Shown piece by piece: positions 1 through 11,732 of a DNA stretch of 64,000 nucleotides. The notes beneath the pieces are model-generated. The model was given only the letters and a program-made list of their open reading frames with translations. It searched no databases and was not told the origin of the DNA. Both the position numbers and the translations under genes were made by a program. The stretch spans positions 806,001 to 870,000 of the forward strand of contig OY743177.1 of the NCBI GenBank assembly GCA_963555705.1, written 5' to 3'. The stretch comes from Ligustrum vulgare. Lineage: Eukaryota > Streptophyta > Magnoliopsida > Lamiales > Oleaceae. The first letter of the stretch is position 1, and every line of letters begins with the position of its first letter.

Positions 1-455
1 CGTGTCAAGGAGATTACCTGGGAATGGCAGAGTCCCTTGTTTTTAATGAGCCAAATGAACATCATGCCATATTGCTATTGTGAGTTTAGGTTGAATTTTT
101 TCCCAAGATGCCAACCTTAATAGTATTGCCATGTAATGACTTTATTTATGGTGTAGCTAAGTTATGACTATTAGTTAGATCTGGTTTTTATTTGAGGTGC
201 TTGTGCTAAGCCCAATATGAAATGCGATCCTTGTTGTTGGAGTCCCTTGTTGAGGGATTTGTTATAAATTTGTTTAGGTCCTTTTGATGTGTATGACCGG
301 ATTTTTCCTCGGATGTGAGCTTATATGATGTTATCGACTATAACTTTAGACCAATTGTTACTTATAAAAAATGAGAAAGCTAGCCAAGTTAAGAAAACTA
401 TTTTTCGCATAGCTTAGGAATGTAGTGTATGCGTGGCATGCGAACAATGGCTCAT
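1..455. other. Possible retrotransposon 3' flank, no gene seen
   Basis: This lies downstream of the minus-strand integrase tail, so it may be the element's untranslated tail or part of its 3' LTR. I found no LTR end and no coding sequence. Confidence 0.3.
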
Positions 456-647
456 TTATTGATAATAACGGCGTTGGTGGTCGGCGTTCCATGGATTAGG
501 TAATGACCTTCCCGAGAGATCCTCTATCATGTAAGTCCCTGGTACCACTTCGGATGTAACCTTGCAAGGTCCCTCCCAGTTGGGCTCTAGAGTACCTACT
601 CCAAATTCTTGAATCGATGGGAGTACCTTTTTCAAAACAAGGTATCC
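456..647 (-). pseudogene. Ty3-gypsy retrotransposon integrase C-terminal fragment
   Basis: Read on the minus strand, this is 63 open codons followed by TAA. It contains a GYLVLKKV opening, a PNWEGP core, a PGTYMIEDL stretch and a WNADHQRRYYQ ending. This is the usual end of gypsy polyproteins, the small beta-barrel after the integrase core. Integrase inserts element cDNA into host DNA. Nothing upstream on the minus strand (above 647) continues as integrase core or reverse transcriptase, so this is a truncated remnant. Family assignment rests on the motif order. Confidence 0.8.
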
Positions 648-890
648 AATTTAAAAAATCTCCAAGAGAATAATAATTTACAAATATAAAAATAATAAAA
701 TTATATAAAAAGCTTATCGAAAAAACTATTCCTTTTTCACGGCATAGAAAACATGCAATTTCTCAAAAAACTAAGTCATTTTATAATCTCAGCATTTTCT
801 ACACAGATTTAAATACAAATTAATCAGCAGGAATTTTTATTTCCAAAAAAAAAAAAAAAAACAAATGCATTCAGGCGGGAAACTATGTGC

Positions 891-891
<1 letters not shown>

Positions 892-931
<40 letters not shown>
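892..931. repeat. (AT)n microsatellite
   Basis: Uninterrupted AT dinucleotides, about 20 units. Confidence 0.95.
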
Positions 932-935
<4 letters not shown>

Positions 936-1373
936 AAAATGAAGATTAAGATAGAGATAATATAGATGATCTTGGAAAACCAGTTTATGGACTATTCAAT
1001 AAGACAATTTATTCTGTCTCACGTCCATACAAAATAGCAAACCTTACCGTTAAATATATAATTAATAAAAACATATTATGTCATTAACTTGACAACAATT
1101 GAAGAAAATTACAATCATAAACCATTTGATTAATTTATTTATTACGAAGTCTAATCCAAATTTTAACAATTAATTTCGGTGCTTGGGATTCATGTCCACT
1201 TAACCTTTTTTTTCAACAGATTAGAAAAATAAATTCAAATTTAATTGAAATAATAATGTCAAAGTCCTTGTTATTAAATGCTTATTAATTAATAACAATA
1301 AATGTAAGCAATTCAAACAAAATTCTAGGATTAATTAAGGCTAACTAATTTCAAAGCATTCTATTTTAGGTAA

Positions 1374-1590
1374 ATATAGAAGTTACAAACAAACGCAATA
1401 AATGCATAAGGTTATTTTTGGAAGGTTTTTAGGCGAGAAAACAAATTTTGACGGCTATTTTACTTTTATATATAGTATAGATATAGAAGTTACAAACAAA
1501 CACAATAAATGCATAAGGTTATTTTTGAAAGGTTTTTAGGCGGAAAACAAATTTTCACAGCTATTCTGCTTTTATATATAGTATAATATA
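1374..1590. repeat. Two-copy tandem duplication, period 107 bp
   Basis: The block from 1374 to 1480 recurs from 1481 with a few substitutions and small gaps. Both copies carry AAGTTACAAACAAAC, then ATGCATAAGGTTATTTTTG, and end in a TATATATAGTATA stretch. No coding potential was seen. Confidence 0.85.
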
Positions 1591-2327
1591 GATATAGATA
1601 ATCTACGTGTAACTTCAAAAAAATTCATACTTTTAAAAATTCATTGTCTAAAAAATTACAATTTCAAACAACATTACTTGAAATAATGGGTTTCAAACAG
1701 GGGCTTAAGTACATATTCTCAAAGGACTATTGAAAAACTCATTTTACATGTAATGAGGGCTTAAATAAGGATTAAATATGTTTACAAGAAAAAAGTAAAA
1801 TACATAAAGGAAGAGTGTACTGACCTATTTTTTCATCAAAATATATTTCTTAAAATGGTAAGTAATATTAATTAACTATATATTATTCATTTTGGACACA
1901 TTTCATATTTAAAATAATCCAATTGAATGCATTTTTAAATAACCGCCTTTTCCTAGTCTCTAAGTTTCTTGATCCGCCTTCCCTTCTTGAAAATCAATTA
2001 CATTTTTTTTAATTCGTTAAAAAAAGGAAAAAGAAAAAAAAAACTTTGTCAATATCACATAAATATTTTTCTTTAAAAACGGAAGATGAAGGAGGTTAAA
2101 TAGGAATGTCCATCGATCTATTTTATATTTTTCTTTTTAATAAAATTGTGAATGTATATCACATATATTTATTTTTTATGTATTACAAATTCTGTTTAAA
2201 TGTAATTTTATTTTCTCATTTTAAGCTTTAAATCAATTTAAATTAAAATATTTAAATAAATTTCCTGAATTGGTAAACATACTAATGGTAAAAAATAATT
2301 AAGGTATATGTAATTTGTACTTTTTTA

Positions 2328-2377
<50 letters not shown>
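2328..2377. repeat. (TA)n microsatellite
   Basis: Long uninterrupted TA run, about 140 bases upstream of the SKP1-like start codon. Confidence 0.95.
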
Positions 2378-2380
<3 letters not shown>

Positions 2381-2733
2381 TAACAAATGATCGTGCATCG
2401 TAGGAATGTAATATTAGTACTAGTATTTAAAAAAAAAAAACTGATACATCTTGCCGTACGAAACGCACACACTCTCTGGAAAAGAAAAAAACTGCTTTCC
2501 TCTCAATTAGGGTTTCCATGGATGGAATGAATTGGGGTACAGAAGAAACACAGAAGAAGATCACCACAATGGCCTCCGACGGTGAGATTTTCGAGGTGGA
2601 TGAATCGGTTATGGTTGAGGCGGAGAAGATCAAGGATAGATTCTCTGAAAAACATTTCAATTTCCTCGGTATCCCCGCCAGGTCTTGGATAAAATAATTT
2701 GTTACCGCAAGCAACACCACGACGCTAAGGCGT

Positions 2734-3362
2734 TAGTGATGGCAATGGGTCGGGTTTGCCAAACCTGTACCTTACCCACTAAATATTTACAACATTCATA
2801 CCCTACCCATATACCCATTTAAAAATTGCGGATCGGGTGCGGGTCGGAGGCGGGTTTGCTTCTATACCCATTTAAAACCCATTACTAATTATTTATTTTT
2901 TTATTATTTTTTTAGGCTATAAATAGGTTATAGGTGCTCCGGATTAACTTGAATAAATTAAATATTGGGCTTCACTTGAATTTGAGTTGAAAAAAGCTTG
3001 TTATATGTTGAAATTATACAAGCGAATTTGAACAATTTTTTTAGACGTTAACAAAGTCAATAGTTTAAACATATTAAGGTTTAGATGATAACAATGTCAA
3101 TAGATATTTGGGTTCTATTTTTTATTATTTTTTTTTTAAACAATCACTTTTGTTTTAAATTCTACAATTTTTAAAGGAAATTAATGGATATGCGGGTCGG
3201 GTATGTGTATTGTAGTAAAACCCACATCCGACCCATACCCATGTCGGGTTTTAAAATTTACCTCCATACCCTACCCACGAACCCATTTAGTCGGGTAATC
3301 CCCGCCCATTTATGTCGGGTCTCCATCGGGTATCGAGTTCGTGGGTATTATTGCCATCCCTA
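2734..3362. mobile_element. hAT-type MITE inside an SKP1-like exon
   Basis: The termini are TAGTGATGGCAAT and, inverted at the right, TAGGGATGGCAAT. The flanks are TAAGGCGT (2726-2733) and TAAGACGT (3363-3370), an 8-bp target-site duplication with one mismatch, as expected for hAT elements. The arms are rich in GGGTCGGG/CCCGACCC. No transposase is encoded, so it is non-autonomous. It sits between codons of the first SKP1 domain. Confidence 0.88.
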
Positions 3363-3805
3363 TAAGACGTGTGAGGATGTCACCCCCTCCACTGAGAATA
3401 AGGACATCAAGACCTTTGACTCCCATTTTGTTGATGTTGATGAAAATGCTCTGGTTGACCTCTACATGGTATCTCATCTTTCATTCTTTTGTCTCTTTGA
3501 ATCTTTAGTTTCATTTTTATTTTGTGTACTTCCTACATTTTCTTTTCCAATTTGCGGTATTTACATATGCTCTTATGAGTATTCACTAGACTTCTTCAGC
3601 CGCCTGTGATTCATCAAAAGTAATTAAAAAATGGATATAAATTGTTGCCCATTATTTTTTAAATTTGAATTTTTTCCGTTAGTAAGTTTTCCACTGGTCC
3701 AGTATTTTCATATGTATATATTGTTGATGTACATAATATTCTTTTGTATTGTATAATTTATCTTTATTTAAAAAAAAAATACTCTGTTTTTTTCTATTTG
3801 TCATG

Positions 3806-4926
3806 TGTTCACCGATATCTCGCGATATCCCCGCAAGTGTACGTGTCGGGAGAAGTAATAAAGTGGACCTAGGAGTCCGGATTATCGTCACATGGAGACT
3901 GCTATTAAATACCGAAATATATTAGTTCTTAGCCCTATTTGAACGGATTAAAGAATTGTGATTTTTTAAGGCTAAAACTAAAAAAATAAATTAAACTAAG
4001 ATTTAAAATTGCGAAATTGTGTCTGTTTCTAAAAATGATTATAAAGTAGTTGAGATTCACAAATTCACCTAGCCAATTAAATCAATTCCAATTACAGGTT
4101 CTATTTTCTAAATATGTGTTCGATCGAATTCACTAATTCAAATTGAGATTCCTCTCTCGAGTTTAAATCAATCCTACCTAAATAAGTCAACCTTGTATCT
4201 CTACAGCGGGTCCGAATATTCCTTATCTAGATGCATTACACACAAGAATTCACACACGATCGCAATAATAATAATAAGAGTATATCTCTATCTCTAGTTC
4301 AATTACCGACTTTATTACCTAGATCTATGTTATTAACTCACATCTCGGATTATGAAAATAACACATTAAATCATGAAAGAGTAGCCAGTTCATTCATGCA
4401 TGAAACGCAATAATAAATCAATACATGCATTGAATCGTTAAAACAAGGAATATGGAATTAAAATAATTAATTAGGCTACGTCGTTCATCCCAACGTATAA
4501 TTTAGTTACACATCATGATTAAAGAACAAAAACAATAAAATAAAACGTTCATTAAAAACAAGAAGAAAGGAAAACGTGCATCAAGTCTCAATTCTTCTAT
4601 TATCTTCAATTTACGCCCCTGTGCAATGCTTGATTCTGTAAGAAATTGATGATGAAATCTCTATTGCTGCTTGTTCTATGGAGAGGCAAATGTCCTGATT
4701 TTGTGCCTAATGAGTTGTATTTATTTGTTAGGGAGAAACATATCTCTCACTGTCTCAATTAAGCTCCAGTTAACATCCAATTGTGTTATTTTTCCATTAA
4801 TTGCTTAATTCTTCATCTTTTGAGATATTTTCTCCAAAGTAACAATTAAATACAAATTAAAGAGCATTTATTCTAAAACGACAATAATTTCTTCCAATTT
4901 AGACATACAGATAAGTGTATAAAGAA
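3806..4926 (-). mobile_element. Solo LTR in SKP1-like intron 1
   Basis: It is flanked by perfect 5-bp repeats TCATG (3801-3805 and 4927-4931). Inside, GATATCCCCGCAAGTGTAC near the left edge and GACATACAGATAAGTG near the right edge match the LTR at about 57072-58578 read in the same direction. Transcription sense is therefore minus. No internal gag-pol is present. The left terminus is TG, but the right end lacks the usual ACACTTATCA ending. It also lacks roughly 390 bases, including the palindromic array, relative to the 57-58 kb copy. Confidence 0.82.
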
Positions 4927-5822
4927 TCATGTCAATTGTTTTCATTTTTATTTCCAGGGTGCCGCACATCTGCGAATCAAGAGTTTGATCAACCTTACAC
5001 GTCAAGCTTTGAAGGGAATGAGGCAACCCACCCCGCTTCCAGTGAAAACAGAAAGGACTTCACTCAAGAAGGAGATGCATGTTCCGAAAAGGATTTCACA
5101 CCCGGGTTGGAGCTGCGTGATCCCTGCCTGACCGAAGAGTAAAATTACTCCTCTCATCTTAGATAGATTAGATTTAGATAACGTTGACCTTTTCCTCACC
5201 CCATACCCCACTTATATATTCCCTGCTTTATAAATCTGCCAATTGTTTCTTTCTTGTTTTCTTTTTCCCCCCTCTTATCTGTTGAAAAGAAGAACAATTT
5301 TTTCTCTTGATTAGGGAAGCAACACAGAAGGATAATATCTGCCTGAAGAGCCGTGACAGCATGACTTTCAAGGTGAAGAAATCAGTTGTAGCTGAGTCAC
5401 ATAGGATAAAAGATATTATCGAGGGGGCCAAACATGCTCTTTCAATCATCCATACCCCTCTCCCCTCCGAGAGATTGGTTAAAGCCATTGATTGCTGCGA
5501 GCTTGTCACTACTGCCTGCAAGGACTCTGAAGAGGTAACCCTTGCTGCTGATGAGGACATCAAGTCGTTTGTCGCCACCTTGGATGATGAAACTCTTGAA
5601 GAACTCATGGATGTAACTCCTCTTTCTTTCACTCCATCTTGAGTAATTATTATTATTCTTCTAGTAAGTGGGGTAATATGGTTTTTTTTTTTCCTTTAGT
5701 TGTTAAGACTGATCTATTAGGCTGCTGCATTCTTGGTTGTACCACTTGCTGCTTGCTTTCATATATTTGGCACAATGCTTGATAGATTCTTAGGGCTTCG
5801 CTTACACATGCTTTTGATTTGA

Positions 5823-5878
5823 ACTAGGATTTGCAGCTCGTGTTTTTCAGTGTTACTACAACATTTTATGAATGGGGT
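5823..5878. other. Short spacer after the SKP1-like gene
   Basis: No feature seen between the last SKP1-like stop codon and the start of the long LTR. Confidence 0.5.
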
Positions 5879-8289
5879 TGTCACGACCCGTCTCAGGTCA
5901 CCCTGCTGGACCTGAAACGTGACGTGCGCCGATGGTAGGTGCCAACTAGATGTTGGATCCACCACCAAGGCAATCTTGACTTTTTTTAACTTTCAGATTC
6001 ACCTTATAATTAAATTTGATCCCATAAGTATTAATAAAAAATTTGACAGAGTCTCCCCTATAATATTGACTTAACCAACCTGTAAAATAATAACAATTCC
6101 TCAAACATTCAATCATAAATAACTATATCACTTTCAAATCTTCCAACCAAGACAATTGACATAATCTAATAACTACAAGTCTTAACCCACTTCTATATAT
6201 ATACATGATCTAAAATACATCATCATCAGACACATTCTTGATAAAGTATATTACTTATATAAAATAAATGCATATTCCAATGCATCTTCCTAGAATATGT
6301 CTCCTAAGAGCTTACCAAAGTAACTCCTACAAATGACAATGTTACAAAGCTCCTCGAGAGTTGCAAAGGCTCCTTCATTGCTGCTGAAACTCTTATTTTC
6401 TTCCTATACTGTAAAGGTAGGAAAAAACATGAGCTTGTGACTCAGTGAGTGGAATTTCTGAAATAAAAGTATTTTATAAACCATTTCTGAAACATAATTT
6501 ATTTCATAAGCTTTTGTCATTTTAAATCAATTCATACATGCTAAGGATAATCACAAAGATCGTGGAATAATTATTTGTGGCGTAACTGATAAACTGTAGT
6601 ACATAAGAAAATCACACCAAAGGTACCCAACTAAATCATCTGAAATCTGTATCTAGTCATACGCACGTATACTACTGAGCACCTTCGTACCCGGCCCAAA
6701 GCCCCTCTGGGTACAAAAGTGGGTCCCAAAGACCTTATATATACACCCTTACACACGGGACATAGGCCCCCTCCGTGCATAAGAATGGATCTTAAGATCA
6801 TCTGAACACGGGCCATAGGCCCCCTCTGTGACAAAGCCTTAAGATCTCAAATAATATCCGCTAGTACACGGGCCCAAGGCCCCCTCCGTGCACTAACACA
6901 AGAACAGATAACCACATCGGGTACTTCTGGTGACTTTGAAATCATACATGCCAACTTAACTAATCATATTCGTAAAACGTGATATTGGAACCATCATGCT
7001 TGAGCAAGTGTAATTATAAAACATTTTCCTTGATAAACATGCTAAGAGCCATTTATTTCAAATCATTTGTAATTTAAAGAAAATCAAAGTAATAAAAAAC
7101 TTGCATAACATAAATTCTTTTAAGTTTTTAAAAGAATAACTTTTCCACTCACAAAGCTATCAATTGGAATCTAGCTGGGCCATAGGCATGATCCAATCTC
7201 CACAACATTTCCTGAAATAACAATATAAATTTCTTGTATCAAAACCAATCATATCTAACAATTTAAAAATCAACTAATAATAACTTAATTCTTTTACATT
7301 CTTCTCCTTGCTAGAATTAAGAAAGTATATACTTTATGCTTTTCTTTCTATCAAAATCCATAATTCTCAAATTGTGATTAATATATAAAATCTCACAAAG
7401 CTCTCTTTTAGTCCTTGTTCCCCATTTTTCATCCAATCACGTGCCCTTACTTATTAAATTCCCAACATACTTCACGATTGGCACACATAAAAGATTATAT
7501 CATTTGAAAATGTACTCATTTGTTTCCATATATTAATGACCCATTTCCATATCCAAAAGCATGAAATTTGGCACAATTATCATATAATGACATTTCCTAT
7601 CACGACCCCTTTTCTTCTTATGTAATCTTAATACTTAATCCACACTTATATATATATATATCAAATCAAGTATTTAGAATCACATTATCATACCAAAATC
7701 AAAGATCAAGGCACTAGTTTAAAAACCCATTCCATAAATAAATCAATTTAACCATCAAAATCCACATATACAATTTCCTTGCAATCTATTTAGCTCATTA
7801 CCTCATATCCATGTCAATAAAGTTTAATACTAGCTAAACTTCAAATTTAAGCTAATAATCCATAAACCCTAGAAATTAAATTAACATACCTCTTGGAAAT
7901 AATGATAAATTAAGAGCCCAAAATAATAAGGATTTATCCATACCTCTTCTTTTTCTCCTTTTTCCTCTTCTTCTTTCTTTCCTTTTTCTTCTTTTTTTCC
8001 TCTTTTTCTTTCCTCTTTTCTTTCTCCCGATTCTTCCTGCGCCTTCTCTACCTCTGTTTGTCCTTTTTGTTTGGCAGTTGGTTTGTATAATTTGTATTAT
8101 ATTATGTAAAGTCTTCAATATTGCCAAGTAGGTCCCCAACTCTTATTCCTAGATTTAATTAAATCCCCAACTTATATAAGTTATGGAAAAATAACCCCAA
8201 CAAATAAAATAATATAATTTAGTACTAATTAGACTTTGACTTGACTATTACATGTATTACTTTGACTAGTATAAAACCGGGTTATTACA
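5879..8289 (-). mobile_element. Long gypsy LTR (2.4 kb)
   Basis: On the plus strand it begins TGTCACGACCCGTCTC and ends ACCGGGTTATTACA, so on the minus strand it starts TGTAATAACCCGG. Immediately outside the right edge, the minus strand reads GAATTTCGAGGACGAAATTC, then AAGGTGGTAAGAT. This is the pol tail and polypurine tract that precede the 3' LTR in Tekay/Del-like gypsy elements. LTRs over 2 kb fit that group. Coding sequence to the right is too decayed to recognise, and no target-site duplication was identified. A GA/CT-rich stretch (about 7946-8060) gives a spurious Lys/Arg-rich reading frame. Confidence 0.75.
6680..6900. repeat. Four GC-rich hairpin repeats in the LTR
   Basis: Four spaced copies of a motif of the form ACACGGGCCATAGGCCCCC-TCCGTG sit at about 6689, 6754, 6804 and 6866. 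Each has complementary outer arms (CACGG with CCGTG) around a CCCAAGGCCCC-like centre. They stand out in otherwise AT-rich LTR sequence. Confidence 0.75.
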
Positions 8290-10290
8290 ATCTTACCACC
8301 TTCAAAGAATTTCGTCCTCGAAATTCACTTGACTAAGCCATGAGCATATGAATGTATTAAACACCTATATTATCCACTTAACCATATTACCTTTGCATTA
8401 AATGATCTCCAAGAACCTTTAACCGGACATAGATCTCAATCTTTCCTATCTTGCCTCGATCCTTAAAATCAAACTCTTATCAACTATTTTTAAGTTGGAC
8501 TTTCTTTAACAATGCTAACGAACTTAGGACATAGTTTAATCTTGATACCTCCTTACAAAGCCTTATCATTAGTAATTACATTCTTTGATCACCAAATAAG
8601 CCCTTTGCTATCTCATTAATAACATTAAAACTCAGGGTTTAAATATCCTCATAAGGATCAGATATGTCATTCTCAATTTTCTAGTTTACCAAATTTAAGA
8701 AAAACTCAATACTTCCCAATTTAAAGTTCAAGATGCAACTTTCAATTTTCTCCCAAAACTTCACTTTATGCATATCACATGACAAATAAATCTTAATAAG
8801 AATAAAATACTTTACTCATATCTAAAGTATAACCGACAATAAATAACCAGAACTGCATCACCCAAAAATTTCAAATAAATTCCTCTTATCTTATAACTAG
8901 AAATGGAGCTTCTCAATCATAAGTCACATTTCACAATAACCCAACAAATGATCAAGAGAAGATTAATTAACTCAATAACTGAAGTATATCATCACACTAT
9001 TTTTCTATAAAACAATCATACCATTACTTAACCTCCTATTACCATATCGTATGACCTCAATATTTAATCATATCATTTTCCTTGATATCATAAAATAATA
9101 ATTATCATACTTATCTCATGTACTATCATACCTCAAATATACCACAAGATTTCATAGACTAATATCTCAACATCAATAAATATTCCATTCTGTTCAAACA
9201 ATCTTCTATCAAGATATTTTAGTATCATATATATAACATCAAAATGAATGCTTAATATACGTCAATCAACCCTTCATTCTAATCACGAGGAAATCTTAAT
9301 AAAATTTCATAATAATGTACCTTCATTTCTTTGGAGTGTACCATATATGTGCAATAAGCAGATTCACTTAATGGTAATCGGGACTTTTGAATACAAATTC
9401 TACCTTTTCCTTCACCACACCCAGTCATCACTTAATTTCCCATCACACAGATGAATATAAATGGTTCTGCGGATTTTATTCTTAAATCTCTTTCCTCAGC
9501 TTTGCATTATTGAGAAGAAACAGTCTTTTCTCCATATTCACAATTTTAATAAATGTCCATCTTATCTACTATAAATATATTCAACATTTCTCAGTTATAA
9601 TAACCGACATTTTCCCTCAAATAATCATATATCATATAAATAACCAAATCTATAACACATATCATCCGCCATATACCATATAAAAATCATTTTTCATAAA
9701 ATTCCAATGATACTAGAATCATTTATCTTCTTTATTCAATCATGGTTCTCTCTTGTAATTGTCACCATTTAGGCATATATCCAAAAATTAACCAATATTT
9801 ATCCTTGAAAAAATATATATATACAACATAACCCAAGATGTATACAAGACATTTCCTCCAAATACATGCAAAAATCCCATAAATGGTCATAGAACAATTA
9901 ATTCATTTCGAAACCCAAATATATCATTACACAATCAAATATATACTTATAACATTCTCATCTAGTTACATAATCGTTGACATACCACATGACCTCAAAT
10001 ATTTAATCTCACAGATTCTAATATGATCACAAAATGATTATGTTCTTAAATTTATCATATCTCCCTTTTGAACATCCCAAAGAATCAAAATTGCATATCC
10101 AATTATTTCCAAGCTCCTTCCCTTCATATTTACCTCTCCCAACTTAACATTACATTAGACTTATGATGATTTTGATGTAATTTTTTCACATTTAAAAAAA
10201 AATAAAAACAATAAATGAAGTTATGATTCATAAGAAGATTATAGACAATTTTAAAATGTCCTTTTTTGAAATTGGAACGAAGCATCTCGG
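8290..10290. other. Decayed AT-rich DNA, possibly gypsy internal region
   Basis: The first 50 bases match the end of a gypsy pol and its polypurine tract. The rest has many short ATATCAT and CCTCAAATAT-like stretches but no domain I can recognise on either strand. Confidence 0.35.
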
Positions 10291-10294
10291 TTAG

Positions 10295-10415
10295 ACAAAA
10301 TATTTTTAAACAACTCGTTTTTAAACTACTTTTTAATCGCACATATTTTTTCTCTCCAATTTTCAATCACTAATTTTTACCTCGAAAAAATCACTAATAT
10401 AACAGTGTTAAAAAC
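10295..10415 (-). repeat. MITE-like dispersed repeat, copy 1
   Basis: The minus strand reads AACACTGTTATATTAGTGATT, then GAGGTAAAAATTAGTGATTG, then AAAATTGGAGAGAAAAAAT and a GATTAAAAAGTAG stretch. The same order occurs at 34165-34335 (+), with weaker copies at 32735-32870 and 43415-43520. The family is not identified. Confidence 0.6.
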
Positions 10416-10663
10416 GAATTTTTTTAATTTTATTTGGGATTAAATGCATGTAGTGCTCAAAAGTATAATTCAAATTTGCAATCATTACACTTGCCAAAAT
10501 GCATCATTTTTCGTTTATTTTTTTAATTCTCGTGTTTTTGGTAAAACCTTTCCAAATTTAGCAAGTGCATTTTGACGGGAAAGTGTGTGTGTTATTTTTA
10601 GTAAACACTTTGTTTAATATATATATATATATATATATCCAAAAAAACGAAAAAAAATAAACC

Positions 10664-10715
10664 TTCTGGCGCTATTTAAAAGCGCCAAATTTTACTTATA
10701 TATGGACGACATGTC
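10664..10715. mobile_element. CACTA-like subterminal hairpins
   Basis: CTGGCGC and GCGCCAA form one hairpin. GGACGACATGTCGTCC forms a perfect palindrome of the same GACGAC type found beside the CACTA right end at 16.6-16.97 kb. CTGGCGC also directly follows the TIR of the intact CACTA at 42473. This may be the decayed left end of the element that ends at 16969. No CACTA terminus was found here. Confidence 0.4.
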
Positions 10716-11732
10716 GTCCCCATAAATTAGTTTATATCCACTTATGAGCACTTTTTTCTTCATTTTAGCTTATTTCCCTTGCCTTCCTTCCGTGTTCTTC
10801 GACATACTCCTTGCCTACAACCAAAAAATCAGCCTGATAAGTAAGAAATCCACATTTGAGATCTCAGCGGCGAAGTAAAATCGTAACTGGGTTTCTTGTT
10901 TTTTTTTCCGATTTTCTTTTTTTTTTTCGTTCTTTCTTTTTGTAATAAAATTCTTGAGTTCATATTTACTTTGAAATGTGTAATTACAATCATATTTTGA
11001 TGCATATGTGAGATGATATTTGTTAAATTTTAGCATTTTTGCAGCTATATATTGACGGGTTCTTTTTTTTTTTTTTCCATGTGAAGCTTCACTTTTTTTC
11101 CCAATGTTGATAGTCCATATTACCGTAAGTAGACCATATATTCGACGTTCTCAACGGCCAGGTAAGGGGTTTAAACTGGGTCTTGGTCAGCGGTTTTATT
11201 TTTTTTTCATTTTTTTTTTCGGGCCTTGTTGTAATGAATTTTTATGAGTTTCACATGTAAATGTGTAATCACAATCATATTTTGATGCTTAAGTGATATG
11301 ATATCTGGTAAGTCCGAATTTTGTTGCTGCTAAGTATTGATGGGTTGTTGGGTTTTTGTCTTGTGAAGCCCAAATTCCTTTCTCGGCTGAGATATTCATT
11401 ATTGTTCAACCCTGTTTTTTTTTTTTTTTTTTAAATTCGGAACCTAACTAAAATTCATTACAGTCGGATGAGTGGATTGAGAATGTGAATAGGATGAGTG
11501 GATTGAGAATGGACTTATTCTATTTTTTTGGTTTTAGATATTCTTGGGAATAGAAATGAAGCAATGTCACAGTAGACAAAGTTTTGAGTTGAATTTGTTA
11601 AATCCCTCCCAGATCATGCTCATTGAATATAATATATATTCATCCTAGAAACTAGAATCGAAACCCTCAATGCTTGATAGAATATCTATAGAAATGCTTG
11701 GATGAATTTGGGGAGTCTAGCTTCTAAAGAAT
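10716..11732. other. Non-coding interior of the presumed CACTA element
   Basis: No recognisable protein. There are poly-T tracts and a duplicated phrase with GGATGAGTGGATTGAGAATG near 11466-11511. A TNPD-type transposase was looked for and not seen. Confidence 0.35.

Larger units (their letters stand above)
648..2517. other. AT-rich intergenic DNA
   Basis: No protein-coding signal was recognised. The stretch holds two AT/TA microsatellites and one tandem duplication, listed separately. The last 100 bases or so may include the promoter and leader of the SKP1-like gene. Confidence 0.5.
2518..5822 (+). pseudogene. SKP1-like gene with two SKP1 domains in tandem, disrupted
   Basis: SKP1 proteins bridge cullin 1 and F-box proteins in SCF ubiquitin ligases. 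Exon 1 (2518-3468) encodes DGEIFEVDESV, VLDKIICYRKQHH and, past a transposon, FVDVDENALVDLYM. Exon 2 (from 4958) begins GAAHLRIKSLINLT, matching the SKP1 segment after its usual intron. A second unit (5315-5612) starts NICLKSRDSMTFKV and ends LDDETLEELMD. A last exon (5721-5822) starts AAAFLVV. An intron from about 5140 (GTAAAA) to 5314 would join the units in frame, so I read one gene with two domains. Damage: a frameshift near 2680 leading to TAA, a hAT MITE in exon 1 (2734-3362), a frameshift between about 5010 and 5040, and an LTR in the first intron. Excising the MITE plus one target-site copy restores the frame at that site. The final exon is the weakest part. Confidence 0.75.

Noticed and set aside
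2427..2720. Minus-strand open frame of 97 codons
   Set aside because: It is antisense to the first SKP1-like exon.
7876..8139. Minus-strand open frame rich in Lys and Arg
   Set aside because: It reads through a CT/GA-rich simple-sequence tract within a gypsy LTR; the composition explains the openness and the basic residues.
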